This document shows, in pieces, positions 8,941-19,126 of a stretch of 64,000 bases of DNA (the first letter of the stretch is position 1; each line of letters starts with the position of its first letter). The notes beneath the pieces were generated by a model. It saw only the letters and a list, made by a program, of their open reading frames with translations, was not told where the DNA came from and ran no database searches. The position numbers and the translations under genes are program-made. This stretch comes from Streptomyces pactum (GTDB taxonomy: Bacteria; Actinomycetota; Actinomycetes; Streptomycetales; Streptomycetaceae), in contig NZ_JACYXC010000001.1 in NCBI RefSeq assembly GCF_016031615.1, positions 6,944,001-7,008,000 on the forward strand, in the 5' to 3' direction.

Positions 8941-9245
8941 ACGGCTCTTGCCGGGCCGGTCCGGCGTTCCGGTCCACGGCCTGTGCGCCGGCCGGGAGGG
9001 GGGGGTGGGGCCGCCCGCCGCACGGGGCCCGGGTGTCCGCCGGCCCCGCTCGCCGGACGGGTACGTGGGACGCCCAACGATGTCCAAGAGGGCGCCAAGA
9101 GCACCGGGATAGGCTGCGCAAGCCGGACAGGACACTCGTGTCAAATCGCTTCCTGGCCTGGGGAAACACGGACGTGTGGCCCCGGTGCGGAACGACGCCG
9201 GGTGCCTTCCTCGCGGTAGCGGTCGATTGGCAGCAAGGACCTGTT

Positions 9246-9259
9246 CGATGCGTACATCG
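9246..9259. promoter_or_regulatory. Palindromic operator candidate upstream of the PKS operon
   Basis: CGATG-CGTA-CATCG is a perfect inverted repeat in the least GC-rich part of the long upstream region. It resembles the short palindromes bound by TetR or GntR regulators. The distance to the PKS start is about 790 bases, so the promoter served is uncertain. Confidence 0.3.
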
Positions 9260-10050
9260 GAAGGCGTGGCGGCTGAGATGAGCGAACGTGCGGGTGACGT
9301 GGTGGCGGGTGCGCGCGGCACCGGCCGGCCCCCCGCGGCGGCGGACACCGGACCACCCCGCGGACGGACCTCCGGCGGTCCGTCCGCCCGGCCGGCCGCC
9401 CGCGGCGGCGAGGCTCGGTGAGGTCCGGCGCCGGTCGCACCCGGCTCCCCGCGGGCGCCGCCGGGGTCCCGGCCGCCGGGCCGCCCGGGCGGTACCGGAG
9501 GCAGCCCGCCACCCCGGCCGGCGGCACCCCACGTGCCGGCGCGCCCGGACCGGACGACCGCGGGCGGGGCCCGTACGGCCGGGCGCCCGGCCGGTACGCC
9601 CCCGGGCCGGACCCGGACACCCCCGGACCCGACCCGGGCGGGAGAGCGCCCGGCGGCGGAACCGCCCACCTGCCCCGGACCCCGGCCGGGCGCCCGGCCC
9701 CGGACGCGTACCACGCCGGCGACGCCCCACCGGCACCGGCGCCACCGGCCCGCTCGCCCGACGGCCCGTCAGGCCGCGAGTGCGGCGCACCGGTTCGGCG
9801 CCGCCGACCGCTGCCGCCGGTGCGGACGGGCGCGGACCCCGGCCACCGGGGCGCGGAGCGGCGGCGGGGCATCCGCGCGCGGCGGACCGGACGCGGCGGC
9901 GGATGAACGGGCCCGGACCCCGACGAGCAGCAACCCGGTACCTCGGACAAGGAACCGCCGCGGGATGCGGCGGGGCGGCGGCCACGACGTGCACGGCGGC
10001 CACGACGCCCGGCGAATTGATGGCAGCAGGCAGCGAGGGAAGGTGTCAGC

Positions 10051-13000
10051 GTGGAGAATGACGAGAAGCTCCGTTACTTCCTCAGGCGGGTTACCGTCGA
10101 GCTCACCGAAACCCGCCGCCGGTTGCAGGAACGGGAGTCGGTCGAGGGCGAGCCCATCGCCATCGTCGGCATGTCCTGCCGGTTCCCCGGCGGCGTCGAC
10201 GGCCCCGAGGGGCTGTGGCAGCTGGTCGCCGACGGCCGCGACGCCATCTCCGACTTCCCCGCCGACCGCGGCTGGGACCTGGAGAGCCTGTACGACCCCG
10301 ACCCCGACGCCCCCGGCAAGACGTACGGGCGCGCGGGCGGATTCCTCTACGACGCCGACCGTTTCGACGCCGGGTTCTTCGGCATCGGCCCGCGCGAGGC
10401 GCTCGCCATGGACCCGCAGCAGCGACTGCTGCTGGAGACGGCGTGGGAGACGTTCGAACGGGCCGGGATCGACCCCGCCGCGGTGCGCGGCCGCCGGGCC
10501 GGGGTGTTCGTCGGCACCGGCCACCAGGAGTACGGTGCCCTCCTCCAGCGGGCCACCGAGAACTTCGAGGGCTACCTGCTCTCCGGCAGCGCGGCCAGCG
10601 TGATCTCCGGCCGCCTGTCCTACGTGTTCGGCCTGGAGGGCCCGGCGGTCACGGTGGACACCGCCTGCTCGTCCTCGCTGGTGGCGCTCCACCTGGCCTG
10701 CCAGGCGCTGCGCCGCGGCGAGTGCGAACTGGCCCTGGCCGGCGGTGCGGCCGTGATGGCGTCCCCGGGGATGTTCGTGGAGTTCGCCCGGCAGCGGGGG
10801 CTGTCGCCGGACGGCCGGTGCAAGGCGTTCGCGGCCGCCGCCGACGGCACCGGCTGGGGCGAGGGCGTGGGCCTGCTGCTGGTGGAGCGGCTCTCGGACG
10901 CCCGCCGCAACGGGCACCCGGTGCTCGCCGTGGTGCGCGGTTCCGCCGTCAACCAGGACGGTGCGTCCAACGGTCTGACCGCGCCCAACGGCCCGTCCCA
11001 GCAGCGGGTGATCTGGCAGGCGCTGGCCGACGCCCGGCTGTCGGCCGCCGACGTGGACGCGGTGGAGGCGCACGGCACCGGCACCGCGCTCGGCGACCCG
11101 ATCGAGGCGCAGGCGCTGCTGGCGACCTACGGCCAGGACCGGCCCGCCGACCGGCCGCTGTGGCTGGGCTCGGTGAAGTCCAACATCGGCCACACCCAGG
11201 CCGCAGCCGGTGTCGCCGGCGTCATCAAGATGGTGCAGGCCATCCGCCACGGCCGGCTGCCGCGCACCCTGCACGTCGACGCGCCGTCCCCGCACGTCGA
11301 CTGGAGCGCCGGCCGGGTCGAACTGCTCACCGAGCCCAAGGACTGGCCGGACGCCGACCGTCCGCGGCGCGCCGGTGTCTCCTCCTTCGGCGTCAGCGGC
11401 ACCAACGCACACGTGATCCTGGAGCAGGCACCGCCGGAGGGCACCGGGGAGACGGCCGCCGGTGCGGGGCCCGCGGCCAGCGGGGAGACGGCGGCCGGCG
11501 GCGCGGCCGAGGCCGGCCCGGCCGCCCGGGGCGTCGTGCCCTGGCTGGTGTCGGCCCGCGACGAACGGGCCCTGCGGGCCCAGGCCGGCCGGCTCGCCGA
11601 CTTCGCCGCCGCCCACCCGGAGCTGGACCCCGCCGACGTGGGCCGGTCACTGGCCACCGCCCGGAGCGCGCTGGAACACCGGGCGGTGGTGGTCGCCGCC
11701 GACCGGGACGGACTCGTCGCGGCCCTGCGCGGCCTCGCCGGGGGCGCGGACGGCGCCGCGGCGGTCACCGGCCGGGCCACGGACGCCCACCGCCCGGTGT
11801 TCGTCTTCCCCGGCCAGGGCGCGCAGTGGGCGGGCATGGCGGTGGAACTGCTGGACACCTCGGCGGTGTTCGCCGCCCGCGTCCAGGAGTGCGAGGCCGC
11901 CCTCGCCGAGTTCGTGGACTGGTCCCTGACCGACGTGCTGCGCGGCGCCGCCGGCGCGCCCGGCCTGGACCGGGTCGATGTGGTGCAGCCCGTGCTGTGG
12001 GCCGTGATGGTCTCCCTCGCCGGACTGTGGCGCTCCTTCGGCGTCGAACCGGCCGCGGTGGTCGGTCACTCGCAGGGCGAGATCGCCGCCGCCGTGGTGG
12101 CCGGCGGCCTGTCCCTGGCCGACGGCGCGCGGGTGGTCGCGCTGCGCAGCCGGGCGCTGGGCGTACTGGCCGGCCGGGGCGGCATGGTCTCCGTCGCCCT
12201 GCCGCGCCCGGACGTGGAGGAGCTGCTGGCCCCCTGGGACGGCCGCCTGACGGTGGCTGCGCTCAACGGTCCCGCCGCCGTGGTCGTCTCCGGCGACGCG
12301 GACGCGGTGGACGAACTGCTCACCGCCTGCGAGCGCGACGGCGTACGCGCCCGCCGGATCGACGTGGACTACGCCTCCCACTCACCGCACGTCGAGGCCA
12401 TCGAGGACGACCTCGCCGCGGCCCTGGCGCCGGTGTCCCCCCGCGCGGGCCAGGTGCCGTTCTTCTCCACCGTGACGGGGGACTGGCTGGACACCACCGC
12501 GCTGGACGCCGCCTACTGGTACACCAACCTGCGGCGGACCGTGCTCCTGGAACCCGCGGTGCGCGCCCTCGCGGAGCAGGGCCACACCGCCTACGCGGAG
12601 ATGAGCCCGCACCCGGTGCTCGCCGCCGCGATCGAGGAGACGCTGGACGCCGCGGACACCCCCGGGCCGGTGGTGGGCTCGCTCCGCCGCGACGAGGGCG
12701 GCTGGGCGCGCTTCCTGACCTCGGTGGCCCAGGCGTACACCCGCGGGGTGGCGGTGGACTGGACCGCGGCCTTCGCCGGCGTACCCGGCCGGCTGGACCC
12801 GCACCTGCTGCCCACCTACGCCTTCCAGCGCCGCCGGTACTGGGTGGACACCGTGTCCGGCGGGGCGGCCGGCGGCCCGCCGGCCGCGGACGACCCCACC
12901 GAGGCCGGCTTCTGGGAGGCCGTCGAGCGCCAGGACCTGGACCGGCTGGCCGAGTCGCTGGACATCGCCGACGACGACCAGCGGTCCACCCTCGCCTCGC

Positions 13001-16000
13001 TGCTGCCGGTGCTCTCCTCGTGGCGGGACCGCGGCCGGACGCGCGCCGCCGCGGACGCCCGGCGTTACCGGGTCGCCTGGCGGCCCGCCGCCGTCCCCGA
13101 CCCGGCGGCCGCCCGGCTGTCCGGCGACTGGCTGCTGGTGGTCCCCGCCGCGCCGGGAGCCTCCGGCGCCCCGGAGGCGGGGGAGCCGCGGGACACCGCC
13201 GGGCACCGGGCGGCCGCGGTCGCCACCGCCCTGCGCGGGGCCGGCGCCCGGACCGTGGAACTCGTGCCGGCGGACGCGGCGGACCGGGCGGCGCTCGCCC
13301 GGCGGCTGCGCGCGGCGGCCGCGGACCGGACCGGGATCGCCGGCGTCCTGTCCCTGCTGGCCGTGCCGGACGACGGTGCCGGGTCCGGCGGCCCGGCCGT
13401 ACCCGACGACTCCGCCGTGCCCGCCGGCTCCGACAGGCCCGGGGACCGTGCCGGGTCCGGCGGCCCGGCCGACCGGGCGGTGGCCCGGGACGGCGCGCTC
13501 GCCGCCACGGTCGCGCTCGTCCAGGCGCTCGGCGACGCCGGCGTCACCGCCCCGCTGTGGTGCGTCACCCGGTCCGCGGTGACCGCCGGGGACGCCGACC
13601 CGGCACCGGACGCGGGCGGGGCACCGGTGTGGGGCCTGGGCCAGGTGCTGGCCCTGGAGCACCCCGACCGGTGGGGCGGCCTGATCGATCTCCCCCCGGC
13701 GCGCGGCGGTTCCGCGCGGGACGACGCCGCGTGGTCCCTCCTGCCGGCCGTGCTGGCCGGCGCCACCGGCGAGGACGAGGTGGCGGTACGCGAGGCCGGG
13801 GTCTTCGTCCGCAGGCTGCTGCGCGCCCCCGCGGGCGCCCGCACCGCCCCGCGGCGGTGGCGGCCGGAGGGCACCGTACTGGTCACCGACGCCACCGGCG
13901 AACCGGGCGCGCACACCGCCCGCTGGCTGGCGCGCGAAGGCGCCGGGCGGCTGGTGCTGATCACCCGCCCGGACGCGGACCCCGCCCGGGCGGCGGAGCT
14001 GGAGCGCGAACTGACCGGGCTGGGCGTCGCCGTGACGCTCGCCCCCTGCGACCTCGCCGACCGGGACGCGCTGGCCGCGCTGCTGGACGGCCTGGGCGAG
14101 GACGGGGCACCGACCGCCGTGATGCACACCGCCGGCCCGGCGGCCGGCGGCGGCCTCGACGGACTCACCCCCAAGGACCTGACGCGGGCGCTGCGCCCCG
14201 CCCTGGCCGGCGCGTGGCACCTGCACGAGCTGACCGCGGACCGGGACCTGTCCGCGTTCGTCCTGTACGCCTCCGCCGCCGGCACCGTGGGCGCACCCGG
14301 GCGGGCCGCGCGGGCGGCCCTGGACGCCTCGTACGAGGCACTCGCCCGGCACCGCCGCGCGGCCGGGCACACCGCCACCGTGGTGGCCTGGGGACCGTGG
14401 GAGGAGCCCGGGGACCGGCCGGAGGAGGACGACGGGCGGCCGGGCGGCGGCTGGACCCCGCTGGCCACCGAGGCGGCGCTGGCCGCCCTCGGCCAGGCCC
14501 TGGACCACGACGAGACCTCCGTCCTGGTCGCCGACATCGCCTGGCCGCACTTCGCCCGGCTGTTCACCGCGGCCCGCGGCGGCGCCCTGATCAGCGCGGT
14601 GCCACAGGCCCGGCAGGGGACCGGCACCGACGGTGACGCGGCGGACGGCACCGGCTCCGCGGCGGACGCGCTGCGCCGCCGGCTGGCCGGGCTGCCCGCG
14701 TCCGAACGGGACCGGGCCGTCGTCGAACTGCTGGAGACCCACATCGCGGCGGTGCTCGGCACCGAGGAACCGGTCGCCCCGGACCGCCCGTTCACCGAGC
14801 TGGGCTTCGTCTCGCTGACCGCCGTGGAGCTGCGCAACCGGCTCAACGCCGTCACCGGACTGCGGCTGCCGGCGACCGCGGTGTTCGACCACCCGACCCC
14901 GCGGGAGCTGGGCCGCCGGCTGCTGACCGACCTGCTGGGCACCGACGGGGCACCCGCCGCACCGGCCGCCGCGGCCCCGGCCGCCGCCGACGACGAGCCG
15001 ATCGCCATCGTGGCCATGGCCTGCCGCTTCCCCGGCGACGTCGGCTCCCCGGAGGACCTGTGGCGGCTGGTGGACGGCGGCGGCGACGCGATCTCGGAGT
15101 TCCCCGCCGACCGCGGCTGGGACATCGACGCCGTCTACGACCCCGACCCGGACCGCCCGGGCCGCACCTACACCCGCGAGGGCGGGTTCATCGCCGGCGC
15201 GGACCGGTTCGACGCCGCCCTGTTCGGCATCAGCCCGCGCGAGGCGCTCGCCATGGACCCGCAGCAGCGGCTGCTGCTGGAGACGGCCTGGGAGGCGTTC
15301 GAACGGGCCGGGATCGCGCCCGACTCGCTGCGCGGCAGCCGCACCGGGGTCTTCGCCGGCTCCAGCGGCCAGGACTACACCCAGCTGATGATCGGCGCGT
15401 CGGCCGCGGGCGTCGAGGGCTACGCGCTGACCGGCAACGCCGCCAGCGTCATCTCCGGACGGCTGGCCTACACCTTCGGCCTGGAGGGGCCGGCGGTCAC
15501 GGTGGACACCGCCTGCTCGTCCTCGCTGGTCGCGCTCCACCTGGCCTGCCAGTCGGTGCGCAGCGGTGAGAGCTCGCTGGCGCTGGCGGCCGGCGTGACG
15601 GTGCTGAGCACGCCGCTGGCGTTCATCGGCTTCAGCCGGCAGCGCGGGCTGGCCCCCGACGGCCGCTGCAAGGCCTTCTCCGCCGCCGCCGACGGCACCG
15701 CCTGGGCCGAGGGTGCCGGGGTGGTGCTGGTGGAGCGGCTCTCGGACGCCCGGCGCAACGGCCACCCGGTGCTGGCCGTGGTCCGGGGCACCGCCGTCAA
15801 CCAGGACGGCGCGTCCAACGGCCTGGCCGCGCCCAACGGACCCGCCCAGCAGCGGGTGATCCGCCAGGCGCTGGCCAACGCCCGGCTGGCGCCCGCCGAG
15901 GTGGACGCGGTGGAGGCGCACGGCACCGGCACCCCCCTCGGCGACCCGATCGAGGCGCAGGCGCTGCTGGCGACCTACGGCCGGGACCGGCCCGCCGACC

Positions 16001-19000
16001 GGCCGCTGTGGCTGGGCACGGTGAAGTCGAACATCGGCCACGCCGCGGCCGCCGCCGGCATCGCCGGGGTGATCAAGATGGTGCTGGCGATGGAGCACGG
16101 CACGCTGCCGCGCACCCTGCACGCCGAGGAGCCCACCCCGCACGTGGACTGGTCCGCGGGCGCGGTCTCGCTGCTCACTCGGCCGGTCCCGTGGCCGGAG
16201 ACCGGCCGTCCGCGCCGGGCCGGCGTCTCCTCCTTCGGCGTCAGCGGCACCAACGCCCACGCCATCATCGAACAGGCCCCCGACCCGGCCCCGATCCCGG
16301 AGCCGGAACCCGCCGGCGCCGGCGGGCGGGCGTCCCGGGCACGGGCGGAGGAGGCACCGGCGACCGGCGGGCCGTCGGGTGACGCGTCCGGCACCGCCGC
16401 GGCGCCGTCGCCGGGCGCCGCACCGCTGCCCCCCTCCGCCGTCCCGTGGCTGCTGTCCGCCCGGAGCGAGCCGGCGCTGCGCGCCCAGGCCGCACGGCTC
16501 CGCGACCACCTGGCCGAACGGCCCGGAGCGAGCCCGGTGGACGTCGGCCGCTCGCTGGCGCTCACCCGCTCCGCGCTGGAGCACCGGGCGGCCGTCGTCG
16601 CGGGCGGGCGGGAGGAACTGCTCGCCGGGCTCGACGCGCTGGCCGCGGGCCGGGTCGCCCCCGGTCTGGTGCGCGGCGTCGCCCAGGGCGGCCGGACCGC
16701 GTTCCTCTTCCCCGGCCAGGGCAGCCAGCGGCCGGGCGCCGGCCGCGAACTCCACGCCGCCTTCCCGGTGTTCGCCGACGCCCTGGACGAGGTCTGCGGC
16801 CTGCTCGACGGCCACCTCGCCGAGCACCTCGGCCGGCCGCTGCGCGAGGTGATGTTCGCCGACCCCGGGACCGCGGCGGCGGACCTGCTCGACCGGACGG
16901 TCTGCACCCAGCCCGCGCTGTTCGCCCTCGGGGTGGCGCTGGCCCGGCTGCTGGAGTCCTGGGGCGTGGTCCCCGACCGGGTGAGCGGCCACTCGATCGG
17001 CGAGCTGACCGCGGCGCACGTGGCCGGGGTGCTCTCCCTGGAGGACGCCTGCGCGCTGGTCGCGGCGCGCGGCCGGCTGATGGACGGCACCGGCACCGAC
17101 GGGGCCATGATCGCGGTGGAGGCGCCCGAGGACGAGGTGGCACCGCTGCTGGCGGACGTCGCCCACCTGGTGTCCGTCGCGGCGGTCAACGGGCCGCGGG
17201 CCACGGTGCTCTCCGGCGACGCCGCCGCGGTGACCCGGATCGCGGACGCCCTCGCCGCACAGGGCCGCCGGACCAAGCGCCTGCGGGTGTCGCGGGCGTT
17301 CCACTCGCCGCTCATGGACGGCGTCCTGGAGGAGTTCGGCCGGGTCGCGGCCGGACTGTCCTACCGGACCCCGCGCACACCCCTGGTCTCCAACCTCACC
17401 GGCGACCGGGCTGGCGAGGAACTGGGCACGCCCGAGTACTGGGTGCGCCATCTGCGCGAGGCGGTCCGCTTCGGCGACGGAGTCCGCCGGATGGCCGCCG
17501 ACGGCGTCACCGGCTGGCTGGAACTGGGCCCCGGCGGAGTGCTCTCGGGCCTGGTCGCCGACTGCCTGACCGACACCGGCGCGCCCGCCGCCGCGGTGCC
17601 GCTGCTCCGGCGCGACCGCCCCGAACCCGCCGCCCTGCTGCTGGGCCTGGCCCAGGCGCACGCGCACGGCGTCCCGGTGGACTGGCGGGCCGTGTTCGAC
17701 GGCCCGGACGGCCCCCGCGGCCCGCTGGTGGAGCTGCCGACGTACCCCTTCCAGCGGCAGCGGTACTGGCCCGAGTGGTCCATGGCGGCACCCGGCACCG
17801 CCGTACCGGACGCCACACCCGCCGGCCCGGATCCCGGCACCGCCGCGGCCGGCGGTCCCGCCGCGCTGCGGCGGCGGCTGGCGGAGCTGCCGCCCGCCGA
17901 ACGGGACGAGGCGGTACGGGAACTGGCGGCCGCGCACATCGCCGCGGTGCTGGGGCACCCGACGACCGAAGAGGTGGAGAACAGCACCGGACTGCCCGAG
18001 CTGGGCTTCGACTCGCTGGCGGCGACCGAACTGCGCGACGGGCTGCGGGCCGCCACCGGGCTGCCGCTCGCCGCCTCCCTGGTCTTCGAACACCCCACGC
18101 TCAAGGAACTCACCGCCCACCTGGTCGCCGGCCTGGAAACGGCCGGCCCGCCGGACGCGCCGCCGGCCGGCCCGGACGAGGCGCGGACGGACGGCGGCAC
18201 CGCGCCCGGGGAGCGCGGCACCACGCCGAAGGCGGCCGGCCCCGCCGCGGCGGACGGCCCGCCCGAGGGCACCCTGACCGCGCTGGCGCTGCGGGCCGCC
18301 GAACTCGGCCGGTTCGGGCGGGTCCGGGAGCTGCTGATGGCCGCCTCCGAGTTCCGTCCCGCCTTCGGCGCCGACGAGGCCACGGCGGCGGACCCGCCGG
18401 CCGCCCCCGCCCCGGTCCGTCTCTCCCGCGGCCCGCAGGGACCCGCCCTGCACTGCTTCCCGTCCTTCGCCGGCCGCTCCTCGGCCCGGCAGTACGCCCG
18501 GCTCGCCGCGGCCGTCCACCGCCGGCGCGACCTGTGGGCGCTGCCCGCCCCCGGGTTCGCCGCCGGCGAGCGGCTCCCGGCGGACACCGCCGCGCTGGTC
18601 CGGCTGCACGCCCGGCAGGTGCTGCGGCAGGCCGGCGACCGGCCGTTCGCGATCCTGGGGCACTCCTCCGGCGGCTGGATCGCCCACGCGGTCGCGGCGT
18701 GGCTGGAACAGCGGGGCACCCCGGCCGCGGGGCTGGTGCTGCTGGACAGCTACTGGCCCGGCAGCACCGTCCTGCCCCGCATCCACGCCGCGATCGCCGG
18801 GCAGCTCACCGGCGCCCGCGGGGACGCCCCCGGCGCGGCGGACGAGCGGTGGGACGACCTGGCGCTCACCGCGATGGGCGGCTACGACCGGCTCTTCGAG
18901 CCCTGGGAGCCCGAGGCCATCGCCACCCCGACCCTGCTGGTGCGGGCCACCGACCCGCTCCCCGGCTACCCGGCCGAGGACTGGCGGGCCTCCTGGCGGC

Positions 19001-19116
19001 TCGACCACACCGCGGTGGACGTCCCCGGCAACCACTTCACCGTGATCCGGGAGCACAGCGCTCCGACCATGCGGGCCGTCACCGACTGGCTCGCGTCCAC
19101 CTCCCGCCCCGAGTGA
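10051..19116 (+). CDS. Bimodular type I PKS: KS-AT-KR(inactive)-ACP-KS-AT-ACP-TE
   Basis: 3021 aa; GTG start seven bases after GAGGGAAGG. Residues 1-33 form an N-terminal docking coiled coil. KS1 spans about 34-458 (Cys206). AT1 (Ser674) has YASH at 774-777, predicting methylmalonyl-CoA. A KR-like region (about 1000-1540) has lost its nucleotide loop (TDATGEPG at 1279-1286) and its catalytic Tyr (Arg1421) and Asn (Asp1425). ACP1 reads GFVSL, with Ser1588 intact. KS2 spans about 1647-2077 (Cys1822). AT2 (Ser2315) has RAFH at 2415-2418, near the HAFH of malonyl-CoA enzymes. ACP2 is GFDSL (Ser2655). The TE has GHSSG (Ser2872). Predicted product: a 2-methyl-beta,delta-diketo acid end, as in piericidin biosynthesis. 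There is no loading module, so an upstream PKS partner is expected but absent here. Confidence 0.95.
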   Translation: MENDEKLRYFLRRVTVELTETRRRLQERESVEGEPIAIVGMSCRFPGGVDGPEGLWQLVADGRDAISDFPADRGWDLESLYDPDPDAPGKTYGRAGGFLYDADRFDAGFFGIGPREALAMDPQQRLLLETAWETFERAGIDPAAVRGRRAGVFVGTGHQEYGALLQRATENFEGYLLSGSAASVISGRLSYVFGLEGPAVTVDTACSSSLVALHLACQALRRGECELALAGGAAVMASPGMFVEFARQRGLSPDGRCKAFAAAADGTGWGEGVGLLLVERLSDARRNGHPVLAVVRGSAVNQDGASNGLTAPNGPSQQRVIWQALADARLSAADVDAVEAHGTGTALGDPIEAQALLATYGQDRPADRPLWLGSVKSNIGHTQAAAGVAGVIKMVQAIRHGRLPRTLHVDAPSPHVDWSAGRVELLTEPKDWPDADRPRRAGVSSFGVSGTNAHVILEQAPPEGTGETAAGAGPAASGETAAGGAAEAGPAARGVVPWLVSARDERALRAQAGRLADFAAAHPELDPADVGRSLATARSALEHRAVVVAADRDGLVAALRGLAGGADGAAAVTGRATDAHRPVFVFPGQGAQWAGMAVELLDTSAVFAARVQECEAALAEFVDWSLTDVLRGAAGAPGLDRVDVVQPVLWAVMVSLAGLWRSFGVEPAAVVGHSQGEIAAAVVAGGLSLADGARVVALRSRALGVLAGRGGMVSVALPRPDVEELLAPWDGRLTVAALNGPAAVVVSGDADAVDELLTACERDGVRARRIDVDYASHSPHVEAIEDDLAAALAPVSPRAGQVPFFSTVTGDWLDTTALDAAYWYTNLRRTVLLEPAVRALAEQGHTAYAEMSPHPVLAAAIEETLDAADTPGPVVGSLRRDEGGWARFLTSVAQAYTRGVAVDWTAAFAGVPGRLDPHLLPTYAFQRRRYWVDTVSGGAAGGPPAADDPTEAGFWEAVERQDLDRLAESLDIADDDQRSTLASLLPVLSSWRDRGRTRAAADARRYRVAWRPAAVPDPAAARLSGDWLLVVPAAPGASGAPEAGEPRDTAGHRAAAVATALRGAGARTVELVPADAADRAALARRLRAAAADRTGIAGVLSLLAVPDDGAGSGGPAVPDDSAVPAGSDRPGDRAGSGGPADRAVARDGALAATVALVQALGDAGVTAPLWCVTRSAVTAGDADPAPDAGGAPVWGLGQVLALEHPDRWGGLIDLPPARGGSARDDAAWSLLPAVLAGATGEDEVAVREAGVFVRRLLRAPAGARTAPRRWRPEGTVLVTDATGEPGAHTARWLAREGAGRLVLITRPDADPARAAELERELTGLGVAVTLAPCDLADRDALAALLDGLGEDGAPTAVMHTAGPAAGGGLDGLTPKDLTRALRPALAGAWHLHELTADRDLSAFVLYASAAGTVGAPGRAARAALDASYEALARHRRAAGHTATVVAWGPWEEPGDRPEEDDGRPGGGWTPLATEAALAALGQALDHDETSVLVADIAWPHFARLFTAARGGALISAVPQARQGTGTDGDAADGTGSAADALRRRLAGLPASERDRAVVELLETHIAAVLGTEEPVAPDRPFTELGFVSLTAVELRNRLNAVTGLRLPATAVFDHPTPRELGRRLLTDLLGTDGAPAAPAAAAPAAADDEPIAIVAMACRFPGDVGSPEDLWRLVDGGGDAISEFPADRGWDIDAVYDPDPDRPGRTYTREGGFIAGADRFDAALFGISPREALAMDPQQRLLLETAWEAFERAGIAPDSLRGSRTGVFAGSSGQDYTQLMIGASAAGVEGYALTGNAASVISGRLAYTFGLEGPAVTVDTACSSSLVALHLACQSVRSGESSLALAAGVTVLSTPLAFIGFSRQRGLAPDGRCKAFSAAADGTAWAEGAGVVLVERLSDARRNGHPVLAVVRGTAVNQDGASNGLAAPNGPAQQRVIRQALANARLAPAEVDAVEAHGTGTPLGDPIEAQALLATYGRDRPADRPLWLGTVKSNIGHAAAAAGIAGVIKMVLAMEHGTLPRTLHAEEPTPHVDWSAGAVSLLTRPVPWPETGRPRRAGVSSFGVSGTNAHAIIEQAPDPAPIPEPEPAGAGGRASRARAEEAPATGGPSGDASGTAAAPSPGAAPLPPSAVPWLLSARSEPALRAQAARLRDHLAERPGASPVDVGRSLALTRSALEHRAAVVAGGREELLAGLDALAAGRVAPGLVRGVAQGGRTAFLFPGQGSQRPGAGRELHAAFPVFADALDEVCGLLDGHLAEHLGRPLREVMFADPGTAAADLLDRTVCTQPALFALGVALARLLESWGVVPDRVSGHSIGELTAAHVAGVLSLEDACALVAARGRLMDGTGTDGAMIAVEAPEDEVAPLLADVAHLVSVAAVNGPRATVLSGDAAAVTRIADALAAQGRRTKRLRVSRAFHSPLMDGVLEEFGRVAAGLSYRTPRTPLVSNLTGDRAGEELGTPEYWVRHLREAVRFGDGVRRMAADGVTGWLELGPGGVLSGLVADCLTDTGAPAAAVPLLRRDRPEPAALLLGLAQAHAHGVPVDWRAVFDGPDGPRGPLVELPTYPFQRQRYWPEWSMAAPGTAVPDATPAGPDPGTAAAGGPAALRRRLAELPPAERDEAVRELAAAHIAAVLGHPTTEEVENSTGLPELGFDSLAATELRDGLRAATGLPLAASLVFEHPTLKELTAHLVAGLETAGPPDAPPAGPDEARTDGGTAPGERGTTPKAAGPAAADGPPEGTLTALALRAAELGRFGRVRELLMAASEFRPAFGADEATAADPPAAPAPVRLSRGPQGPALHCFPSFAGRSSARQYARLAAAVHRRRDLWALPAPGFAAGERLPADTAALVRLHARQVLRQAGDRPFAILGHSSGGWIAHAVAAWLEQRGTPAAGLVLLDSYWPGSTVLPRIHAAIAGQLTGARGDAPGAADERWDDLALTAMGGYDRLFEPWEPEAIATPTLLVRATDPLPGYPAEDWRASWRLDHTAVDVPGNHFTVIREHSAPTMRAVTDWLASTSRPE

Positions 19117-19126
19117 AAGGCGACAC

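Larger units (their letters stand above)
8794..10050. other. 1.25-kb intergenic region upstream of the PKS gene
   Basis: No credible gene was found: open frames on both strands are Arg/Pro/Gly-rich, lack family motifs and have no plausible ribosome site. No PKS remnant (KS, AT, ACP motif) is visible. It holds a run of CGTTCC-like words (8889-8940), a short GACAC-N2-GTGTC repeat (9131-9142), a palindrome at 9246-9259 and, before the PKS start, a Shine-Dalgarno GAGGGAAGG around 10035-10043. Confidence 0.5.

Noticed and set aside
8584..9714. Upstream extension of the amylase open frame
   Set aside because: Low complexity, and the signal peptide, ribosome site and promoter all place the start at 8583.
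9141..10003. Open frames on both strands before the PKS gene
   Set aside because: Only Pro/Arg/Gly/Ala-rich translations, no ribosome site, no PKS-like motif.
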